Source of the DNA: Eubacteriaceae bacterium
Lineage (GTDB): Bacteria > Bacillota > Clostridia > Peptostreptococcales > Anaerovoracaceae
DNA: 37,215 nucleotides
Assembly (NCBI GenBank): GCA_029012125.1
Contig: JAQXLM010000061.1
Location: forward strand, 1 to 37,215
Direction: 5' to 3'
The notes below the pieces were generated by a model. That model was not told where the DNA came from, ran no database searches, and saw only the letters and a list, made by a program, of their open reading frames with translations. The position numbers and the translations under genes were made by a program. Position 1 is the first letter of the stretch; each line of letters begins with the position of its first letter. Positions 6,810 to 14,571 of this stretch are shown piece by piece.

Positions 6810-8015
6810 ATGAATAATCATTCTGAATGGATTGTACAAGCAATAGAAACTGTTGGAAAAACAGCATTACGAGACACGGAATACTGGAGAGCTACCTACA
6901 CTCCTCAAGATAAAGATGCCGTATCAGTTCTGAATAATTATATGAAAGAAGCGGGAATGGAGACCTATTTTGATGCAGTCGGAAACTTATTTGGAAGAAT
7001 TCCGGGACGTTGTTCAGATACTGTATTATGCGGATCTCACAGAGACACAGTCAGACAAGGTGGAAAATATGACGGAATGCTAGGAATTCTTACGGCCATT
7101 CGTTCTGTTTCTTCACTGAATAAGGAGTTAGGACAGCCGGAAAAAAGCATAGAGGTTGTTGCCCTGTGCGAAGAAGAAAGCAGCCGTTTCCCAACCAGTT
7201 ATCTGGGAAGCCGACATATTTGCGGATTACTGAAAGAGGAGGAATTGCTTGATTTAGATGATTCCGGAATGTCCCTTGGCGAAGCAATAAGAGATGCCGG
7301 ATATTATTATGGTCAGCTATCTAATGGAAGGACAGATATAACTAATTTTGTTGAACTTCATATCGAACAAGGCGGATTAATGGAATATGAAAAAAAGCAG
7401 ATAGGAATTGTTTCTGCTATAGTAGGTCTTTTTACAGGAGAAATCGTATTCAAGGGCCAGCAGAATCATGCAGGAACAACACCAATGAGGCTTAGAAAGG
7501 ATCCGGTGCCCGTTGCTGCTGAGTTCATATACAGATTAAACCTATGGGCAAAGAAGTATCAGGATAATTTGGTCTGCACAGTGGGAAAAATTGATAGAAA
7601 GCCAGGCAACTCCAATGTAATCTGTGATGACGTAAGCATTACTTTTGATATTAGATCAGCTGAACAGAAGTATCTTGATGAAGCAAACACTATTTTGAAT
7701 GACTTAAAAAAGCAGTTAGATGAGCATGTTGATATTGCAATAGATATTACATGCAACGAATCTCCGGTATCTCTCGACTCAGATGGAATTCATATACTTG
7801 AAAAACTGGTGAAAGAATATGATTATTCATGGAAACCAATGGTAAGCGGAGCTGGACATGATTCACAGATAATGGCTCAGAAGTATAAGACAAATATGAT
7901 CTTTGTTCCAAGTGTAAATGGTATTAGTCATAGCACTAAGGAATTTACGAAAGCTGAAGACATCCAAGCCGGCTGTGAAATAATGAAAGCTTTCATAAAA
8001 GAACTGGCATGGTAA
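6810..8015 (+). CDS. M20-family amidohydrolase (allantoate amidohydrolase / N-carbamoyl-amino-acid hydrolase type)
   Basis: This 401-residue cytosolic metallo-hydrolase cleaves a carbamoyl or ureido amide and releases ammonia or an amino acid. Metal ligands and catalytic residues typical of the AllC/HyuC/AmaB group are present: His77 in GSHRDT, bridging Asp88 in GGKYDGMLG, catalytic Glu121-Glu123 (CEEES), His184 in ELHIEQGG, and the C-terminal HDSQ and NGISHSTKEF motifs. The lid/dimerisation domain lies between about 205 and 320. GGAGG lies 11 bases before the ATG. No allantoin or hydantoin genes are adjacent, so the substrate within the family cannot be fixed. It stands alone after a stretch of decayed genes. 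Confidence 0.88.
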   Translation: MNNHSEWIVQAIETVGKTALRDTEYWRATYTPQDKDAVSVLNNYMKEAGMETYFDAVGNLFGRIPGRCSDTVLCGSHRDTVRQGGKYDGMLGILTAIRSVSSLNKELGQPEKSIEVVALCEEESSRFPTSYLGSRHICGLLKEEELLDLDDSGMSLGEAIRDAGYYYGQLSNGRTDITNFVELHIEQGGLMEYEKKQIGIVSAIVGLFTGEIVFKGQQNHAGTTPMRLRKDPVPVAAEFIYRLNLWAKKYQDNLVCTVGKIDRKPGNSNVICDDVSITFDIRSAEQKYLDEANTILNDLKKQLDEHVDIAIDITCNESPVSLDSDGIHILEKLVKEYDYSWKPMVSGAGHDSQIMAQKYKTNMIFVPSVNGISHSTKEFTKAEDIQAGCEIMKAFIKELAW

Positions 8016-8066
8016 TTTGAAAATGATATTGTGGAACTTGCAGACAACTTATTTTGAGGGGAGTAC

Positions 8067-8234
8067 ATGATATCACCTGTAGTAGAATTCAATGAACAGA
8101 ATACGTTTTTCAGAATAACTTCCAATGGGAATAAAAATCCCCTGAAAGCCAATTTGGCCTTCAGGGGATTTGCATTAAACTTAAAATTCCTTAAAAGTAT
8201 CTTTGATTTCGTCTTTGCTTTCCTGGGCATCTGA
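8067..8234 (+). other. Possible gene-start fragment overlapping a convergent terminator
   Basis: ATG 8067 has a strong GAGGGGAG ribosome site and begins MISPVVEFNEQNTFFRITSN, but the frame then runs through the terminator hairpin at 8131-8170 and antisense into the next gene before stopping at 8232. Probably only the first 20-25 codons are real, the stub of a gene once cotranscribed with the amidohydrolase and then deleted. Not identifiable. Confidence 0.3.
8131..8170 (-). terminator. Terminator of the small helical-protein gene
   Basis: AATCCCCTGAA (8136-8146) pairs with TTCAGGGGATT (8160-8170), with an additional inner GCC/GGC pairing. On the minus strand it is followed by TTTTTATT. It is placed 11 bases after the minus-strand stop at 8181 and can also stop plus-strand transcripts. 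Confidence 0.85.
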
Positions 8235-8480
8235 TTCCAGTTTTGCAATGATATCTAAATGCTCATCAATTGTGGAAATGTATTCTTTAGCTTTTTCAAC
8301 GTCTATTTCTTCGCCGGATTTAATTGCCAGATATACATATTCGCCCAGAGCTTCCTTGGCGTCTTTTACAATACCTTTCTCCTGGATGATTTTTGCTTTT
8401 GCTTTTCCAAACTCTATTCCTTCACCGGCAGCTGCCGCAGCTTTGTTTGCCACCTGTCCCAATTTATCCATAAATGCCAT
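8181..8480 (-). CDS. Small alpha-helical cytosolic protein, function unknown
   Basis: A 99-residue protein. ATG 8480 is chosen because AAGGAGGTAACAGTT precedes it; a longer in-frame form lacks a ribosome site. The N-terminus MAFMDKLGQVANKAAAAAGEG is an amphipathic, Ala-rich helix, followed by charged helices rich in Lys/Glu (KAKAKIIQEKGIVKDAKEAL; later VEKAKEYISTIDEHLDIIAKL). Similar short proteins in Clostridia are usually annotated hypothetical; some relatives carry a C-terminal zinc ribbon, which this one lacks. There is no signal peptide or membrane segment. It is monocistronic and divergent from the aldo/keto reductase. No function can be stated. Confidence 0.75.
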   Translation of the reverse strand: MAFMDKLGQVANKAAAAAGEGIEFGKAKAKIIQEKGIVKDAKEALGEYVYLAIKSGEEIDVEKAKEYISTIDEHLDIIAKLESDAQESKDEIKDTFKEF

Positions 8481-8503
8481 AACTGTTACCTCCTTGATTA
8501 AAA

Positions 8504-8556
8504 GTATTACCATAAAATGATTTTATCATAGTAAAATGAGTATTTCCATAAAAAGA
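8504..8556. repeat. Direct repeat in a divergent promoter region
   Basis: GTATTACCATAAAATGA (8504-8520) recurs as GTATTTCCATAAAAAGA (8540-8556), 15 of 17 identical, start-to-start 36 bp. It lies between the divergent starts at 8480 and 8627 and could be a shared operator, though the region is A/T-rich. Confidence 0.4.
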
Positions 8557-8626
8557 TATGCTAGAGTTTTGCATAAATTGAGTGTATAATTGTATAACAG
8601 AATATAATACAGAAAGGAAAAGAATC

Positions 8627-9754
8627 ATGGCGTTTTTAGGTGAAAACATAAAGAAACTGGGCTTTGGCCTTATGAGACTTCCTAAGAAGGGAGACGAATT
8701 TGATATTGAACAGTGTAAAGAAATGGTGGATATGTTTATGGAAGCCGGATTTACATATTTTGATACCGCCTGGGTTTATGAAGGAAGTGAGGAAGCAGCA
8801 AAGAAAATCCTTGTTGACAGATATCCAAGAGAAAGCTATCAACTGGCAACCAAGCTATCGGCATGGACGGACTGCAATAACAGAGAAGATGCAATTGCCC
8901 AGTTTGACCAGTCATTAGAAAGAACAGGGGCAGGATATTTTGACTTCTATCTTCTTCATAACTTTGGAGGATCAAGAAGTGCATACTATGATGAATTCGA
9001 ACTGTGGGACTGGGTGAAAGAGAAAAAGGCTGAAGGCAAGGTTAAGCATATTGGGCTTTCAACTCACGGAACTGCTGAAGAACTGGACAGAATTCTGACA
9101 GACCATCCGGAAATGGAATTTGTTCAGATTCAGATTAACTATGCTGACTGGAATGATCCGACAACACAGGCAAGAGAATGCTATGAGGTTGCAAGAAACC
9201 ATAATACTCCTGTAGTAATTATGGAACCGGTAAAGGGTGGACTTCTGGCAAATCCTCCTAAAACCGTAGAAGAGGTTCTTAAGGCGCAGGAACCTGAAAG
9301 TTCATGTGCATCATGGGCTGTAAGATATGCAGCTGATCTGGAGGGCGTAATTACTGTTCTGTCCGGAATGAGCACCATCGAACAGATGAGAGATAATGTG
9401 ACAGTAATGAAGAACTTTGACGGTTTCAGTGATGAGCAGAAAGCTACTATTGAAAAAGCTCAGGAAGAACTGAAAAAAATACCTATTGTTCCTTGTACAT
9501 CTTGTGACTACTGTGCTAAGGTTTGTCCGGCTAATATTGGCATCTCCGGTTCATTCTCAGCAATCAATGAACTGACATTATTTAATAGTTTTGAGACAGC
9601 CAAGGGAACCGAGGAATGGTCCGTTACCAATAAAGGTAAGGCAAGAGCTGTAGAGTGTATCAAATGCGGAAAATGCGAGGAGGCTTGTCCACAAGGTATT
9701 GCCATCAGAGAAGAACTGGATAAAGTTGCAGAAGCATTTGGACAGAAAAAGTAA
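8627..9754 (+). CDS. Aldo/keto reductase with C-terminal 2[4Fe-4S] ferredoxin domain
   Basis: A 375-residue oxidoreductase. The N-terminal TIM barrel carries the aldo/keto reductase active-site pattern: FDTAWVYEGSEE (Asp and Tyr), a Lys in LATKL and a His in FYLLHNFG. The C-terminal 90 residues hold two ferredoxin-like clusters, CTSCDYCAKVCP and CIKCGKCEEACP. Proteins of this architecture are common in anaerobes and presumably link electron transfer through the clusters to carbonyl or NAD(P) chemistry; the physiological substrate is unknown. ATG 8627 follows AGAAAGGAAAAG. It heads a four-gene unit with short gaps (25, 13 and 18 bases) ending at the terminator at 11443. Confidence 0.9.
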   Translation: MAFLGENIKKLGFGLMRLPKKGDEFDIEQCKEMVDMFMEAGFTYFDTAWVYEGSEEAAKKILVDRYPRESYQLATKLSAWTDCNNREDAIAQFDQSLERTGAGYFDFYLLHNFGGSRSAYYDEFELWDWVKEKKAEGKVKHIGLSTHGTAEELDRILTDHPEMEFVQIQINYADWNDPTTQARECYEVARNHNTPVVIMEPVKGGLLANPPKTVEEVLKAQEPESSCASWAVRYAADLEGVITVLSGMSTIEQMRDNVTVMKNFDGFSDEQKATIEKAQEELKKIPIVPCTSCDYCAKVCPANIGISGSFSAINELTLFNSFETAKGTEEWSVTNKGKARAVECIKCGKCEEACPQGIAIREELDKVAEAFGQKK

Positions 9755-9779
9755 GCCGAGGAGAAAGAGGAGGAAAACT

Positions 9780-10385
9780 ATGAATATTGTTTGTTTTGAT
9801 TTAGAAGGCGTATTAGTACCGGAAATCTGGATTGCATTTGCAGAAGCAACAGGCATTCCTGAACTGAAAAAGACAACAAGAGATGAGCCAGACTATGATA
9901 AGCTTATGAAATACAGACTGGATATTTTACGAGAACACGGTCTGGGATTGAAGGAGATACAGGAAACAATTGCAACTCTGGATCCCATGCCGGGTGCAAA
10001 GGAATTCCTGGATGAACTTCGCAGCCAGGTACAGTGCGTAATCATCAGTGACACTTTTGAACAGTTTGCTGCACCTCTGATGAAAAAACTCGGATATCCG
10101 ACTATTTTCTGCAATCAGCTTGTTGTTGCAGAGGACGGATCCATTACAGATTATAAGATGAGATGTGAAAAATCTAAGTATACAACGGTCAAGGCTCTGC
10201 AGAGCATGGGATATGATACCATTGCAAGTGGAGACAGCTTTAACGATCTTGGAATGATACAGGCAAGTAAAGCCGGTTTCCTTTTCAAGTCAACTGAGCA
10301 GATCAAAGCCGATTATCCGGATATTCCTGCATATGAGGAATATGACGACTTGCTTGCAGCTATAAAAAAAGTAATCAATGAATAG
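9780..10385 (+). CDS. thrH: ThrH: phosphoserine phosphatase / homoserine phosphotransferase
   Basis: A 201-residue HAD-superfamily enzyme. The opening MNIVCFDLEGVLVPEIWIAF is the strongly conserved ThrH signature, with nucleophile Asp7 and general acid Glu9 in DLE rather than the usual DxD. Later motifs are SDTFEQF (Ser of motif II), a Lys in the motif III region, and GDSFND with the metal-binding Asp residues. Characterised ThrH dephosphorylates phosphoserine and can transfer the phosphate to homoserine. ATG 9780 has GAGGAGGAAAAC before it; an upstream in-frame extension overlaps the reductase. With serC and serA 4 kb downstream and no SerB in the window, it probably provides the last step of serine synthesis. 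Confidence 0.92.
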   Translation: MNIVCFDLEGVLVPEIWIAFAEATGIPELKKTTRDEPDYDKLMKYRLDILREHGLGLKEIQETIATLDPMPGAKEFLDELRSQVQCVIISDTFEQFAAPLMKKLGYPTIFCNQLVVAEDGSITDYKMRCEKSKYTTVKALQSMGYDTIASGDSFNDLGMIQASKAGFLFKSTEQIKADYPDIPAYEEYDDLLAAIKKVINE

Positions 10386-10398
10386 CAGGAGGACAGAT

Positions 10399-11061
10399 AT
10401 GGAAGATAACATCAGAATTAATGGAATGCCGCTGATAGGAGATAAAGCACCGGAATTTCGTGCCATGACCACCCATGGAAAGATTAACTTTCCTGAAGAC
10501 TATGAAGGATCATGGGTTGTACTGTTTTCTCATCCCGCTGATTTTACACCGGTTTGTACTACAGAATTCATAGCATTATCGTCTATGAGTGAAGAATTTG
10601 CCGAAATAAACACAAAGCTTATCGGACTTTCTATCGACTCACTTCATTCTCATCTTGCATGGGTGAAGAACATCGAGGAAATAATATGGAAGGGAAAAAA
10701 CACCTCTGTGTCTTTCCCTGTAATCGCTGATATTAGCATGAGCGTAGCAAAAAAATACGGAATGATACAGACAGTAGCCAATACTCAGACCGTAAGAGCT
10801 GTCTTTATCATAGATCCGGAAGGAATGATTCGAACAATTCTTTTCTATCCTATGTCTGTAGGTCGTAACACAGCAGAAATCAAGAGAATTGTACAGGCAC
10901 TTCAGCTTCATGATGAAGAGATGGTTAACACACCGGCAAACTGGAATCCGGGCGATGACGTTTTGCTGGGAGCACCTCTGACACTTGAAGAAGTTGAAAA
11001 CAGGAAGCAGAAGGAAGAACTGAACATGCATGAATGGTACCTTACTTCCAAAAAACTATAA
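10399..11061 (+). CDS. 1-Cys peroxiredoxin (Prx6-type)
   Basis: A 220-residue thiol peroxidase that reduces peroxides in the cytosol. The catalytic motif is HPADFTPVCTTEF with the peroxidatic Cys at residue 53, the only cysteine in the protein, so it must be re-reduced by an outside thiol rather than an internal resolving cysteine. The C-terminal third (about 150-220, with NTPANWNPGD) is the 1-cysPrx C-terminal domain. CAGGAGGACAG precedes ATG 10399. It sits 13 bases after thrH in the reductase unit; the thioredoxin reductase elsewhere in the window (26136) could be part of its electron supply. Confidence 0.92.
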   Translation: MEDNIRINGMPLIGDKAPEFRAMTTHGKINFPEDYEGSWVVLFSHPADFTPVCTTEFIALSSMSEEFAEINTKLIGLSIDSLHSHLAWVKNIEEIIWKGKNTSVSFPVIADISMSVAKKYGMIQTVANTQTVRAVFIIDPEGMIRTILFYPMSVGRNTAEIKRIVQALQLHDEEMVNTPANWNPGDDVLLGAPLTLEEVENRKQKEELNMHEWYLTSKKL

Positions 11062-11079
11062 GAAGAAAGTGTAAATAAT

Positions 11080-11412
11080 ATGAACGACAGAAAAAAGATA
11101 ATGCTTGTCTGTGACCCACCCTTTTTTAACAGCGTAGATGTTAATGTCTGCGATTTTCCCGAAGGCATTGACGACACAATAGAGGATGTTGCAGCAAATC
11201 CAAATCGCAGGCGCTGTAAGGTGACTGTGGAATTTGCAAAGAGCGATATCGATATATTGAGAGCACAGGGACTTGATGAGAAACAGATTATCAGACATTA
11301 TCAGGAATGGCTGTATAATGTAGTTAAGCTTCATATTGCTTCTGACTGGGAGTGTGTATCCGGTTATGAAGAACTGATGGAGCTGATTATGGACAGGGTA
11401 AGGAACCGATAG
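11080..11412 (+). CDS. Conserved-looking hypothetical protein, 110 residues
   Basis: The last gene of the reductase/thrH/peroxiredoxin unit, 18 bases after the peroxiredoxin. It is a soluble, mixed alpha/beta small protein. It begins MNDRKKIMLVCDPPFFNSVD, has a second half with FAKSDIDILRAQGLDEKQII and an amphipathic helix ending in a Trp-containing EWLYNVVKLHIASDWE, and contains four scattered cysteines without a CxxC. The ribosome site is weak (AGAAGAAAG). I do not recognise a family. Its position before a strong terminator and its composition make it a real gene; a redox-related role would be only guilt by association. Confidence 0.65.
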   Translation: MNDRKKIMLVCDPPFFNSVDVNVCDFPEGIDDTIEDVAANPNRRRCKVTVEFAKSDIDILRAQGLDEKQIIRHYQEWLYNVVKLHIASDWECVSGYEELMELIMDRVRNR

Positions 11413-11442
11413 TTTTATCATTAAAATGTATGAAAGATGTAT

Positions 11443-11476
11443 GGCGCCCGGATTGAATAATCAGGGCGTCTTTTTC
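11443..11476 (+). terminator. Terminator of the aldo/keto reductase-thrH-peroxiredoxin unit
   Basis: GGCGCCC (11443-11449) pairs with GGGCGTC (11464-11470), with an inner GATT/AATC pairing, followed by TTTTTCTC. Confidence 0.85.
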
Positions 11477-11492
11477 TCGCAGCAGAGCATAT

Positions 11493-11515
11493 CCTTTTGA
11501 AATCATTTCGAAAGG
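11493..11515. promoter_or_regulatory. 23-bp palindrome upstream of the two-component system
   Basis: CCTTTTGAAAT-C-ATTTCGAAAGG is symmetric about 11504, with one mismatched pair in eleven. It lies 32 bases before the response-regulator start. The lack of a loop argues for a DNA operator rather than an RNA hairpin; the binding protein is unknown. Confidence 0.5.
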
Positions 11516-11546
11516 GTTGAAATAACATGAAAGGGAGGGTAAGCAT

Positions 11547-12227
11547 ATGAGAATTCTTGTAGTAGAAGATGAAAAAGATCTTAACAGCATAATATGCAAG
11601 CAATTAAATTCAGAAGGATATAGTGTGGATAGCTGCTTTGACGGTGAAGAAGCCGAGGATATACTTGACTATACTGACTTTGATGCCATTATTCTGGATA
11701 TAATGCTGCCAAAGGCGGACGGATTTCATGTTCTGAAGCATTTGAGAAACTCGGGAAAGCACACACCTGTTCTCTTTCTCACGGCCAGGGATTCAGTGGA
11801 CGACAGGGTGAAGGGCCTGGATAGTGGCGCCAACGACTATATGGTAAAGCCTTTTTCACTGAAGGAGCTATCAGCAAGAATAAGGGCCATGACTCGCTCA
11901 GCCTTTGGCAGCACCAGCAATACACTGGTCGTAGATGATTTGGAGTTAAACAGTGAAACTCATACAGTGAAGAGGGGATCTGAGGATATTACTCTGTCGG
12001 CAAAGGAGTTCGCATTGCTGGAATATTTGATGCTGAATAAGGGAAAAGTTCTGTCCAGAGAGAAGATTGAAAACCACATCTGGAATTTCGATTACGAAGG
12101 CGGTACAAATGTGGTGGATGTGTATATAAGATATCTTAGAAAGAAAATAGACGAGAAACATGAGAACAAGCTTATTCAGACTGTGAGAGGCCGAGGATAT
12201 ATGATTCGAGACGGTGGTGAAAAATGA
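11547..12227 (+). CDS. OmpR/PhoB-family response regulator
   Basis: A 226-residue two-component regulator. The receiver (1-120) has the acidic pocket VVEDEKD, phospho-acceptor Asp51 (AIILDIMLP), Thr in LFLTARD and Lys in YMVKPFSLKEL. The winged-helix DNA-binding domain (about 130-224) has the RKKIDEKHENKLIQTVRGRGYMI pattern split over its recognition helix and wing. AAGGGAGGGTAAGC precedes the ATG. The 3' end overlaps the sensor kinase start by 4 bases. A PhoB-like direct repeat before the next gene (13628-13645) is a likely target site. Confidence 0.95.
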   Translation: MRILVVEDEKDLNSIICKQLNSEGYSVDSCFDGEEAEDILDYTDFDAIILDIMLPKADGFHVLKHLRNSGKHTPVLFLTARDSVDDRVKGLDSGANDYMVKPFSLKELSARIRAMTRSAFGSTSNTLVVDDLELNSETHTVKRGSEDITLSAKEFALLEYLMLNKGKVLSREKIENHIWNFDYEGGTNVVDVYIRYLRKKIDEKHENKLIQTVRGRGYMIRDGGEK

Positions 12228-13630
12228 AGAACTTAAGCATAAGAACTAAGGTAACCTTATGGTTTTCCGTTTCACTGATAATTGTAGTGGCGCTAACCTT
12301 TGTATCCATTCTTTTTGTCAGCAATCAGGTCATTCAGAAAACCATAAAAGACACTCTGATTGAAACTGTGGAAGCCAATATAGATGAGGTAGAGTATTAT
12401 CCGGAAATTCTTCAGGATGAGCTGGATAATGATGCCGATTATTACCTTGAGTATGGTGATGGATTTCTGGAAATCGACGATGACTTCCTGCACTCTGTGA
12501 ACAGTGTATCTTCAGCGGTATATGATTCCAAAAAAGAAATAATTTTCGGTGAAAATCCCATTGCCCCGGAAACAGCTGATCTGGAGTTCCAAAACAAGGA
12601 AATACAGGAAATTAAGGTTGATGGCGTAAAGTACTATGTGTTTGACAGGAAAATCAGGAATATTGACGTTGAGGGAATCTGGCTTAGAGGAGTGGTATCA
12701 GAGGAGCAAGGGTCTCTTCAGATACACAGCATATCCAGTATTTCTTTAATAGCACTTATAATCATTCTGATTATTGCCATTCTGGGTGGAAATCTGGTTG
12801 CGGGAAAAATGCTGAGACCGATGGAACAGATTACAGCTGCGGCATCAAAGATAAGTAAGGGCAACGACCTTAAGGAAAGACTCTATATCGGTCCGGGAAA
12901 GGATGAAATTCATCGTCTGGCAGACAGCTTTAACGAAATGATAGGAAGGCTGGATAAGTCTTTCGAAAATGAAAAGCAGTTTACCTCAGATGTCTCACAT
13001 GAGCTTAGAACTCCAATTGCAGTTATTATGACTCAGAGCGAATTCGCCTTGGAAAACCCATGCAGTGAGGAAGAATACAGAAATGCTTTACAGGTTATCA
13101 GAAGGCAGACCGGTAAAATGTCAGATATGGTTAACGATATGCTGACCTTTGTGCGTCTCGGAAATGAAAATGTTGTATACGAGAAAAAGAAGCTTAACCT
13201 GTCAGCTTTGACAGACACAGTGTGTGAGGAAATGTCCATTATCGGAGAAAAGGATATCCTTTTATCATACGAAATAGCCGGAGATGTATTTGTAAACGGT
13301 AACGAAGAATTGCTGACTCGCCTTGTCGGAAATCTGATCAGTAACGGATACAAATACGGTAAACCGTCAGGGAACATCAGAGTGAAGCTGGAAACTGAAG
13401 ATAACCGGGCTGTTTTGACAGTGGAAGATGATGGGATTGGAATCGCACCGGAAAATCAGGAAAGGATTTTTAATCGGTTCTATCAGGTAGACGGATCAAG
13501 AAACAGCAGAGGTACAGGACTTGGTTTGTCTATGGTAAGGGAAATAGCAACATATCACGGTGGAACTGTTGAAGTAGAAAGTCAAATTGAAAAAGGAAGT
13601 AAATTTATTTTAAAAATTCCTTTGTTCTAA
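12224..13630 (+). CDS. Sensor histidine kinase with an acidic extracytoplasmic domain
   Basis: A 468-residue membrane kinase paired with the upstream regulator. Membrane segments lie at about 12-33 and 172-192 and enclose an outside domain of about 135 residues. Between 53 and 90 this domain is strikingly acidic (for example EILQDELDNDADYY and FLEIDDDF). A HAMP linker follows (about 193-245), then the H-box DVSHELRTPIAVI with His259, and a catalytic domain with N (NLISNGYKYG), G1 (DDGIGI) and G2 (RGTGLGLS) boxes. The acidic outer patch recalls sensors such as PhoQ that respond to cations or cationic peptides; that comparison is inference. The next gene encodes a secreted basic protein that may be its target. 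Confidence 0.93.
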   Translation: MKNLSIRTKVTLWFSVSLIIVVALTFVSILFVSNQVIQKTIKDTLIETVEANIDEVEYYPEILQDELDNDADYYLEYGDGFLEIDDDFLHSVNSVSSAVYDSKKEIIFGENPIAPETADLEFQNKEIQEIKVDGVKYYVFDRKIRNIDVEGIWLRGVVSEEQGSLQIHSISSISLIALIIILIIAILGGNLVAGKMLRPMEQITAAASKISKGNDLKERLYIGPGKDEIHRLADSFNEMIGRLDKSFENEKQFTSDVSHELRTPIAVIMTQSEFALENPCSEEEYRNALQVIRRQTGKMSDMVNDMLTFVRLGNENVVYEKKKLNLSALTDTVCEEMSIIGEKDILLSYEIAGDVFVNGNEELLTRLVGNLISNGYKYGKPSGNIRVKLETEDNRAVLTVEDDGIGIAPENQERIFNRFYQVDGSRNSRGTGLGLSMVREIATYHGGTVEVESQIEKGSKFILKIPLF

Positions 13631-13658
13631 TCTTATTTTAATCTTTCTCCTTTATAAT
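13628..13658 (+). promoter_or_regulatory. Candidate activator-dependent promoter with 7-4-7 direct repeat
   Basis: TAATCTT at 13628-13634 and again at 13639-13645, an 11-bp period as in PhoB-type boxes, covers the position where a -35 element should be. TATAAT follows at 13653-13658. There is no recognisable -35, as expected for a promoter activated by an OmpR/PhoB regulator bound at that spot. Confidence 0.55.
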
Positions 13659-13690
13659 GAGCACATAATAAGAAAAGGAGAGTGTTGAAA

Positions 13691-14383
13691 ATGAGAAAAA
13701 ACAATATTGCAAAAAGATTATTAAGTTTAGCCCTTGCAGTTACGATGATAGGGTCAGGGGCAGTGTTCTTCGCAGATAAGAATAATGACAGCAAAGCATA
13801 TGCGTCAACGACTAACGCACCTTCAATTGAAGAAATTGAATACGAAAAAGGTGGTAAAGTTGAAGTTGAGTTTTACGGCAAGGTAAAATACAACAATGTA
13901 AAGGTTACTGTAGAAAAGTTAAGCACAGGAAAAAAATACACAGCACAGGTTATCAAAAAGGATTCTGACGATATCACCTTCAAGAGCCCTAGCTACTCTC
14001 AGGGATGTAAATACAAGTTTACCATCTCAGGTATCAAAAAATCCACAGCAAGCAAATACACCAAGGTTTCAGGATACTTTACAGTACCTAAAAAAACAGC
14101 AATTAAAATTGACGAAATCGAGTATGATAGAGAAGATAACGAACTATCCTTTGATTTTGCAACTAAAGTAAACTGGAAGAGCCCTACAGTAAAGATTACT
14201 AACGAATCAGGCACTGTAGTGTATAAGGCAAGAATAGTTGAAAAAGACAGTGATGAACTGGAACTGCGCCTGTCCAGCAAATTGACATATGGAAAGAAGT
14301 ATAAGTATACTATCACAGGCATCAAAGCAAAGACAGCTGCTAATTACAGAACTCTCAGCGGTACATTTGTTGCAAGAAGATAA
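13691..14383 (+). CDS. Small secreted basic protein with two Ig-like/beta-sandwich repeats
   Basis: A 230-residue exported protein. ATG 13691 has AAGGAGAG at proper distance; the GTG nine bases upstream lacks one. A signal peptide (residues 1-38; basic start, core LLSLALAVTMIGSGAVFF) ends in AYA-ST. The mature part consists of two related units (about 43-130 and 131-230) with the shared pattern IxEIEYE/D...VxV...GKxYxAxIxxKDSDD/ExxxK...YxxGxKYKxTIxGIKxxTAxxY, predicted all-beta. The protein is Lys-rich. There is no anchor motif, so it is probably released or held by charge. It lies directly after the kinase with its own likely promoter. Function unknown; not matched to a named family. Confidence 0.8.
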   Translation: MRKNNIAKRLLSLALAVTMIGSGAVFFADKNNDSKAYASTTNAPSIEEIEYEKGGKVEVEFYGKVKYNNVKVTVEKLSTGKKYTAQVIKKDSDDITFKSPSYSQGCKYKFTISGIKKSTASKYTKVSGYFTVPKKTAIKIDEIEYDREDNELSFDFATKVNWKSPTVKITNESGTVVYKARIVEKDSDELELRLSSKLTYGKKYKYTITGIKAKTAANYRTLSGTFVARR

Positions 14384-14425
14384 TCTGCGAATAATATCAG
14401 ACAGTTTAAAAGGGTATAATGGAGA

Positions 14426-14468
14426 AGCGATAGTGCAAGTTGTAAGCTTGCACTATCGCTGTTTTTTT
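14426..14468 (+). terminator. Terminator after the secreted-protein gene
   Basis: A perfect 14-bp stem AGCGATAGTGCAAG / CTTGCACTATCGCT (14426-14439, 14447-14460) with a 7-nt loop is followed by a run of seven T. The remaining bases to the serC start show no T-box or riboswitch-sized structure. Confidence 0.92.
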
Positions 14469-14571
14469 ATATTTGGTGAAAAATTTAACACTTTATTGTT
14501 TAAAAGCGTTTATAGTGGGTAAGTAAACTATTATATTGTGTTTATTATTATATTTTTAGGAGGAAAAACAG

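Noticed and set aside
8203-8520. 105-codon plus-strand frame opposite the small helical protein
   Set aside because: It is the antisense shadow of a gene with a perfect AGGAGG site and its own terminator.
14384-14571. T-box or riboswitch upstream of serC
   Set aside because: Only 188 bases, much of it the upstream terminator; no T-box sequence or additional stable stems.
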